From Druceiella hillmani (taxonomy: Eukaryota; Arthropoda; Insecta; Lepidoptera; Hepialidae): a stretch of DNA of 64,000 nt. The stretch covers positions 17,304,001-17,368,000 of the forward strand of contig JAYKKI010000039.1 in assembly GCA_039881145.1 (NCBI GenBank). Reading direction: 5' to 3'. Shown in pieces: positions 57,701-64,000 of this stretch (position 1 is its first letter; every line of letters begins with the position of its first letter). The notes beneath the pieces are model-generated. The model worked only from the letters and a program-made list of their open reading frames with translations, had not been told where the DNA came from and did no database searches. A program made the translations under genes and the position numbers.

Positions 57701-60700
57701 ACTTTGATTGCCTCTAGACTCGTTAAGTCACCATTCTCAAATAAATTTGAAAGAGAAGCAACTATTTATGGAAACTCAACTTACTACCTAAAACCATTAA
57801 ATAAGCGGTTTGGTCAGTCTCAAATGAAACAGAATCTTTATGCAATATTAAGGTTAAATTGAACATAGTCATCATCCACATTGTTTGTTTCAAGACCGCT
57901 TTTGACAGAATGCTTGATTAAGTTGGAAAACAATTATTGACTAAATGACACTTCAAAAATTACACAACGAGGAAAGGTTTGCGTGTAATCTGACTAGTAC
58001 AATAAAATTCTCACGTTTGTTTATATAATCAATTTTTCTACCTTGATATTTAGAGATTTGATGAATTATACATTTCACAACTGAAATCCATAATTAATCC
58101 AATAAATTATTTTCTTGCCATTTTTCCCCAAAAACATATTTTAGACCAGTCGATTCATGCTTTGCAATGACGATAAATAAATCGCAAGACCAATCTATAA
58201 CCAAAACAGCGTGGAGATATTCCGGATTTCTTATGAACAAAAGACTAGTCTCCAAATAGTATTTCTACCAATGAGTCTGTAGCTACTCTTACCGCACCTA
58301 CCAACCAGCGATGACCATATATTGTTAAGCGCAAAGCTGATTTCAAATAATTAAATAAGACAATGCCCAATAATAGCCAGTACGCGGTGAACAGTGGCTG
58401 CAACGTGCATCGCAACTCCTCAGGTGGAATAGTGGAACCATCACCCTGTGCAGCACCTATGGCGGCAAAATGATGCCTGATGCCTGCATATCACAACACC
58501 TCAGTTTGAGCAACGAATGAAACTATTATCCAATCTAACACACAGAGAGCTCCTTCTCTGTATCCTACGATAGTCGGTGCTGAACTATGAATATGCACCA
58601 GCGGTGGAGGCTATTTGGCTCATCCTGGGGTGAGGGATGTGTAGTTTCCGGGGTATGCGCTGCATTGTTCGGCAATTATCCGTCCCGATGTGCTTTCTCA
58701 ACTTATGTGTAGTTGTCTCTAGTTTGAATCTTACTTTTGACATATTAAAGAGTGTGTCGAAATCACCAAAGTTCTTTCAGTATTCACTACCTAAACATCT
58801 ACTGTACTTTACAAAAAGTACTCTCTTTCTAGTCCTTTATTTCTCATGTTTAAGTGAAATATAAATATTACTAAATATTATTATTAGTAAATTAAACAAT
58901 TTCATCTGTCGGGAATTTCATCTTTGTTAAATTATGCTCACTCTGGGAAGAAAGAGAGAAAATACTTTTTGTGAAAGACTAAATTAGGTTAATTCAAAGA
59001 TGTTCGGCATAAACAAAATATTTCAGCATTTTCTTTACTTAAATCTCCCACAAGTAATATTAAAGAGAATGTGGATTTAATATACTTGAAACTCAATGAC
59101 CCAGAACCACCAGAGCTATGGAAGAGTTTAAGGAAATTGAAATATTTTTTAACATATTTCCCGCTCAGTTGGATCTGGTAAATGCTCGAGCTGAAAAACT
59201 ATTTGTTAATTAATAAACTATTCGTAAACTGAGATATCGTTTTCACTCAGGAACAATGGTAACAACGCCCAATGAGATATCAGCGACCGTTAATACACTC
59301 ACTGTACGTAATTGAAAAATTAAACACCAAAGTAATGTGAGCTATTCTTGTTTTCAGTTGTGTATTACTACAGACCAAATATTCGGGAGATAACGAAAGA
59401 GATGCTGAAAACAACCTGAAGGATATAGCCGAATTAATCAAAGGTGTGCACGCGGTGATTTGGTCAACTATGCAGCAACTTACAAATGAACTTCTTGACA
59501 TAGCAGGTGAGAAAAAGGAAAAATGACTCAATAAACTTAATAGAAATGACCGATTTAAACATTATCAAAGCACAAATAATCACATCAAATTTATAAACGC
59601 TTCGAAATGTGAAAGAGGAAAACTCAACTTAGTAACAATATCAACTTATCTTTGTGTCAAGGTGAAAGGGTATATATATTACAGCGAATATTATGTTAAA
59701 CCAAAATATAACACTATATGCTCAGTAATAATGAATATTGCAATAATTTTATATTTGTGAATTAAACTATTTTTAGAAATGGGGGAGGATCAAAAAGTTC
59801 ACAGAGGGGATGGCGATGGGTGGAGATTGCTTACTCATATCAATGAGCAACTTATTACAAATATATATTTCGCGTGTCAGCTTAATTGTATCTATATCCT
59901 TCAGTTATTGGTGGACAAGTTGAAAAACTTGTACTGATATAAGAAAAAGCGGTTGGGAAAAATGTTTGGAGTAGGAATCCATATAGTGGCATAAAAGGGT
60001 ACCCCACTCCCTAAGAATTTAAGGTGTCATAATTTGCCGGAAAAGTCATAAGTTCTGGAACACAGAGAGTATATTGTTGATTGACTTCAAAGATTTCTAT
60101 AACGGAGAGTACTACGTTGGTCTACTGGAGCAACTTAAAGATGCACTGAAGGAGAAAATGCGACGGAAATTAGCGAAAGGTGTGCTGCTTTTGTATGACA
60201 ATGCACCTTTACACAAGAGCCATGATATGATGGATGCCCTTCACAAGTGCTGCTTTCAAACATCCACTTTAGTACAGACATGGCCTCCTACGACTATTAT
60301 TTGTCCCCAAAAATAAAAAAAGAACTTCGTGGAATCATTAATAAATTAATCGACAGATCTGAGAAATATATTACCGTTAAGGGAGAATCTAATGAAAAGG
60401 AAAAATGGAACAATTTCTTTTGACCTTGCTTTCATTGTGAATTTTTGGCCTCAACTCTTAAGTATTTAAAAGAATTATTTTTGAAGTGTAAGCTTGACTT
60501 GAGAGGCAATGTATAGACTATCCATCTTGCCCTATCAAGGCTTGCCTAAATGTTAAAATAGTTGGGAATAAAACAGCACAACTAATTTTTTCTATGAAGT
60601 GTCATACTTAATAAATTGTTATTGGTATTATACAACTGCAGGCCCACAACTCAAACTAGTGGCATGTGCTTCATCTGGTTATGATCATGTGGAGGTAACG

Positions 60701-63700
60701 GAGCTTAAAGCCCGTGGTATTAAATTGTCAAATACTCCCAACGTGGTGAATGCGGCTGTAGCTGATGTGACTGTGGGACTTGTTATCGCTACCGCAAGAA
60801 GATTCGCCGAAGGCGTTCTAAAGGTTAATGAGTAAGTTTTATTTCTTAAACTGTTGTGAACAACACATATATTTATATAAAAAAAAAATTTTTTTAAATG
60901 TGTATCTGTCTATCTGATTTTTTAAGTTTCACACAAAAATGACTGAACTAATTTGAGTGAACCTTTCACTGGAATGATGCTTAGGGTAAAAATAAAAATT
61001 AGGCTAATTTTGTCCCTTTTAAATATTTTTTACTTTTTGCTCATGTTTGTTCTTGTTTACCTGTTTATCTGTTTGTTTGAATGTGATGCAAAAGAAACTG
61101 CTCCAATTTGAACTAAAATTTTATTAAGGTAACATTCCAGTACAAATTAAACTTTAAAGTACTTTTTTTATCAAATATTTCCTAAGGAATTTGAAATTCA
61201 ATTACTCGGGCAGTATGACCAAGCACACTGGGTCAACTTTAGAGACACAGATGTTATTCAAGCTAAGATATACATTATTTTTATTTAGTGAAGAGTACTT
61301 GTTATGTGAAGAGTTTTTTAGATTATTACTGCTGGTGACTCCTCCAAAAAATAAAAAATATACATGAAGGAAGCTTCAGGGAACAGCTAGTATACATAAT
61401 GCTAGTATACAAATGTACAGATATGTGAGAAAAATTTGATAAAGAAGTGGATGTAGCTAACAAAAGTATCACATAGGAGTGTGTGGCCAGTATACAGTTA
61501 ATAAATGTAGAATGACATTGAAGGACTTTACTAGCAAGCTAAAGAATTTTCAATTTTGTAGGACCACATTGAGTATGTTGCACTAGCCACTCGCAACATT
61601 CACACCTGCGACCGTGACCATACCCATTCCACTAACTCATCAGCGTTGTAACTGTCAGTTCAAATGGAACGGGTATGAACAATGTGTGTTCGTAACTATA
61701 AAGAAATGATGGGTATTTGACAACAATAAAGAGATTATAGCATTGTATTTTTTTATTTTTTCACACTACATAAGGCAATTCTCTCCATCACCATATTTAA
61801 TATTCAAACGTAATGTAAGTTATTTACGTAAACGTCATATATCAATGTGTCAACGTCAAATTGACAGATAAACGACCGCAATGACTCACGTTGAAGCGGT
61901 CATGTACAATGACGCCATCAATGATGTTTTAATCACAACTACAATGACTATTGGTCACCAAGTTGAGTGATATAGTGAGCGTTTTGAGTATTACGATCGC
62001 CTAGTGGAATGTACTCATTATCGTTTGCAAAAATACACTGTCTACCGTTTGAATTGAGATCACACAAAAATATAAATCTATAAATATATTCAATAATATT
62101 TGCAAAATATATTTGAATGCTGATCTGATATGTTTGCATTGTCTACAGTATGCCTAATATGATATATTTTAATTTAAAAAATATATTGCCAAATTCATAG
62201 TACATTTTTAAAAAATCTGTAGGTTAAGTCTATGGGTCGTCTAACTATGTTCATATTAACTTTTGCATTATAGTTGATTGCTACTATCAAATTTTTTGAA
62301 ACATGGGTCAAAAAAATTACACTATGTGTCTATAATATTAGTATGTCAGTGAAACTAACTTAAATATTTTATTATAATTACACTGCAACCATCGTAATTA
62401 GACACACATGAATATAACTTACTAGTTATATGAAAGATCAATATTAATGTAATTAATTTTAATAATGACACTATGTACGAAAAATAGAAAAATAATAAAT
62501 TAATAAAACAAATGATGGAAAGAGGATAAAGTCATAGAATGTAAAGATGATAGCTCTTATTTATTGCGCACTCAATAAATTTGCTATTACAATTAAGAAC
62601 AATCATCAAAAATTATAATTATAAATTATAATATTCGACATCTATATAGTACCTAAATATTATTCAAAATGCAAAATCATTCATATTCATTCACCAGTTT
62701 TAATTATTAATTGATATTGGCACACATGCGGACAAAATAAAATAACCCTCGATTGTGGAGATTATATAACTGCAGATTTCATAATCAATCAATAATAAAA
62801 GAAATATGCATAGGATTGAAATTCAATATTTAACATTTTCTATCTCGAGTCTATTATCAACCTATCACTATTTATCCACCACAAATCTGCTAATTTGGCA
62901 CTTAATTCTGAAAAGGTACACCTAAAGAAATATTTTAAAAATTGGTATAAAATTATCACTAAAAAGGCACTATAATGTTATTATTTTGATATTAAATGTT
63001 TTTGCTTCAAATAATGAAAAAAATAAAATTAAGAATTGTCTATTTGCTTTGGGAAATCTGATCAAACTATCTATCTGGTTATATGGATAAAATATCTGCT
63101 GCTCTTGGCATAAATAGTATTATAACAAATAGGCTTTTACCCGTGGCTCCATCTCGGTGGATTTTTTATAAAAGCTTTGTCCTTTATTTGGATTTGTTCC
63201 TGATCCATGTGACTATCGTAGTCCTGTCTAAAAATAATATCAAACATTTAGCTATGCTATGCTCATATGCAAGTTTTTAGCTCTTGTGACACCATTTTTA
63301 TGTTGTAGTAATAAATTTCTATTATTGAATAAAACGACACCGACTTTCATTAGACAAGAATTATACTACTTCCCAAGTAAAAAGTGGCCTTTATATTGAT
63401 TGCAATCTATCTGAAGTAATATAGATAATATTTATATAGATAATATTATACTAAGTTTCATAAAAATATATCCAGCCATTTAGATGTGATTTAGTAATAA
63501 ATATTCAAAACATACTTTTCGTTATTGATATTCCACCTGAACAGAGTGGATGTTGAGTGATTTGTTGCTTAATTCCAGTGTTATTAGGAAACAAACAAAA
63601 GGGAGTAGTTACATTTATGATACTAGTTAGATACTGGTTAGAATAAATAAAAACATGTGCAAAAAAAATAATACAAAGAGTATCAAATTATTTTATGCAA

Positions 63701-64000
63701 TTGTATATTATAAGAACCATAGAGTAAACCGCCTTCATGTCATCCCCATATATTAAAAAGTTAGTAAATTCATGAAATCAGAATTCGAGATAATTTCTAG
63801 ATGAAAAACTCGACAGATTTTAATAGTTCTTATGTCATTACCATATAATGAGATTATTTAACATTTCATACTTTGGTAAGAATTTAAATTTTATATGAAT
63901 CTTAACAGCGGAGACTGGAAGGAAGGTTTCCAAGCAGATCTCGGTGTGGATATCAAAGGTAGCGTCGTTGGTATTGTCGGTCTGGGTGGAATAGGACAGT
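52469..64000 (+). CDS. GRHPR: GRHPR-like D-2-hydroxyacid dehydrogenase, copy C (exons 1-4; 3' part outside window)
   Basis: Third member of the array. Exons seen: 52469-52545, 59358-59506, 60642-60831, and 63909 to the window edge. They join in the same phases as copy B without stops. The N-terminus is [20 protein letters not shown]. Exon 2 matches B at 35 of 50 residues and exon 3 at 52 of 64 by hand count. The last exon begins [20 protein letters not shown] and reaches VGLGGIGQ at the edge. The cofactor turn and the catalytic Arg, Glu and His lie outside, so activity cannot be judged. Intron 2 carries a mariner remnant. Intron 3 is about 3.1 kb against 0.7 kb in copy B. Confidence 0.93.
52546..55840. 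other. proximal copy C intron 1, non-coding
   Basis: A+T-rich. 53490-53580 is homologous to 22600-22690 of copy B. No exon or transposon could be named between 53600 and 54600 or between 54720 and 55840; several open frames there are low-complexity. Confidence 0.4.
54630..54714. repeat. long (AT)n microsatellite
   Basis: About 85 bp of alternating A and T with one phase slip near 54659. Copy C intron 1. Confidence 0.95.
56352..56482 (+). mobile_element. palindromic (foldback) MITE, copy 5, one arm only
   Basis: Keeps the centre (aatatagcaaagat mirrored by tatctttgctaatat) and the whole right arm through gatgttgtaatacaatgaaa, gtagaaataatactacgtca and ttcatttaattgtg. The left arm is gone except for its innermost 14 bases. 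The family tail is absent. Copy C intron 1. Confidence 0.82.
56490..59350. other. distal copy C intron 1, non-coding
   Basis: 57424-57980 aligns with 27245-27720 of copy B (catctggtttaattttaaac, gcaatattaaggttaaattg), including both sides of the B-specific duplication. 58380-58640 is conspicuously G+C-richer and unassigned. 58985-59120 aligns with 29040-29170. Confidence 0.5.
59358..59506 (+). CDS. GRHPR: copy C exon 2
   Basis: 149 bp with acceptor gttttcag and donor gtgaga. In phase it reads SCVLLQTKYSGDNERDAENN, LKDIAELIKGVHAVIWSTMQ and QLTNELLDIAG, with no stop. Confidence 0.92.
59780..60457 (+). mobile_element. mariner-family element, internally deleted
   Basis: Left end gggggaggatcaaaaagttc; decayed mirror tgtgaatttttggcctcaac near 60457. 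From 60074 the + strand reads MLIDFKDFYNGEYYVGLLEQ, RRKLAKGVLLLYDNAPLHKS and MMDALHKCCFQTST. YDNAPLHKS carries the second catalytic Asp of mariner transposase. The frame then breaks before the DY-LFPKLK region. The N-terminal half is missing. It lies in copy C intron 2 and accounts for most of that intron's extra length over copy B. Confidence 0.87.
60642..60831 (+). CDS. GRHPR: copy C exon 3
   Basis: 190 bp with acceptor actgcag and donor gtaagt. It encodes GPQLKLVACASSGYDHVEVT and AAVADVTVGLVIATARRFAE, ending LKVNE. Confidence 0.94.
60832..63908. other. copy C intron 3, non-coding
   Basis: 3.1 kb against 0.7 kb in copy B. gtatctgtctatctgatttt and gtttatctgtttgtttga near 60900-61080 recall generic insect repeat text. 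61560-61720 and 61840-61930 are G+C-richer patches of unknown origin. No gene supported; short open frames (for example 63083-63280) show no recognisable domain. Confidence 0.4.
63909..64000 (+). CDS. GRHPR: copy C exon 4 (truncated by window edge)
   Basis: Acceptor cttaacag at 63901-63908. It continues the phase of exon 3 as (D)GDWKEGFQADLGVDIKG and [13 protein letters not shown] up to the edge. About 72 further bases are expected by comparison with copies A and B. Confidence 0.93.

Overview
The window looks like a strongly A+T-rich arthropod, most likely insect, nuclear genome. Coding sequence occurs only as short exons with GT/AG introns of 0.6 to 10 kb. The spaces between are filled with transposon debris typical of insects: Helitron, mariner, piggyBac-like, pogo/Tigger-like, RTE-like and Jockey-like elements, a tRNA-derived SINE head and palindromic MITEs. 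The species cannot be named from the sequence alone.

The only host genes I can support are three head-to-tail copies, all on the + strand, of a D-2-hydroxyacid dehydrogenase of the glyoxylate/hydroxypyruvate reductase (GRHPR) type. Copy A enters from the left edge: its exons 4-7 lie at 3639-12394 and exons 1-3 must be upstream of the window. Copy B is complete, with seven exons at 19916-42469 encoding 341 residues. Copy C starts at 52469 and is cut by the right edge inside exon 4. Exon lengths, splice phases and intron positions are the same in all copies wherever they can be compared. Diverged but collinear non-coding homology runs through intron 1 of B and C and through their upstream flanks, so the array grew by duplication of whole gene units. 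All catalytic residues that can be seen are retained. Copy A differs from B in the predicted cofactor-binding turn (Gly-Arg in B, Asn-His in A), the clearest hint of functional divergence.

Layout. 1-3.6 kb: two palindromic MITEs, then a very A+T-rich block. 3.6-12.4 kb: copy A exons, with local tandem duplications, a piggyBac-like element and a MITE in the introns. 12.4-19.9 kb: intergenic, with a pogo/Tigger remnant, a tRNA-like SINE head, a third palindromic MITE, a large palindrome and a mariner remnant. 19.9-42.5 kb: copy B; its 10-kb intron 1 holds a Helitron with both ends, a 600-bp foldback element, a minisatellite, a second long inverted repeat and an RTE fragment between direct repeats. 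Later introns hold a fourth palindromic MITE, a Jockey RT fragment, a ~150-bp tandem repeat and a Cys-rich transposon ORF remnant. 42.5-52.5 kb: intergenic, with a mariner remnant, a 26-bp minisatellite, a 15-bp minisatellite and a near full-length dead RTE-like element. 52.5-64 kb: first part of copy C, with a half-deleted palindromic MITE, a long AT microsatellite and a mariner remnant.

I did not find a clearly new biological system. The features most worth follow-up are the cofactor-site change between tandem paralogs, the palindromic MITE family and the long transcribable inverted repeats inside introns.
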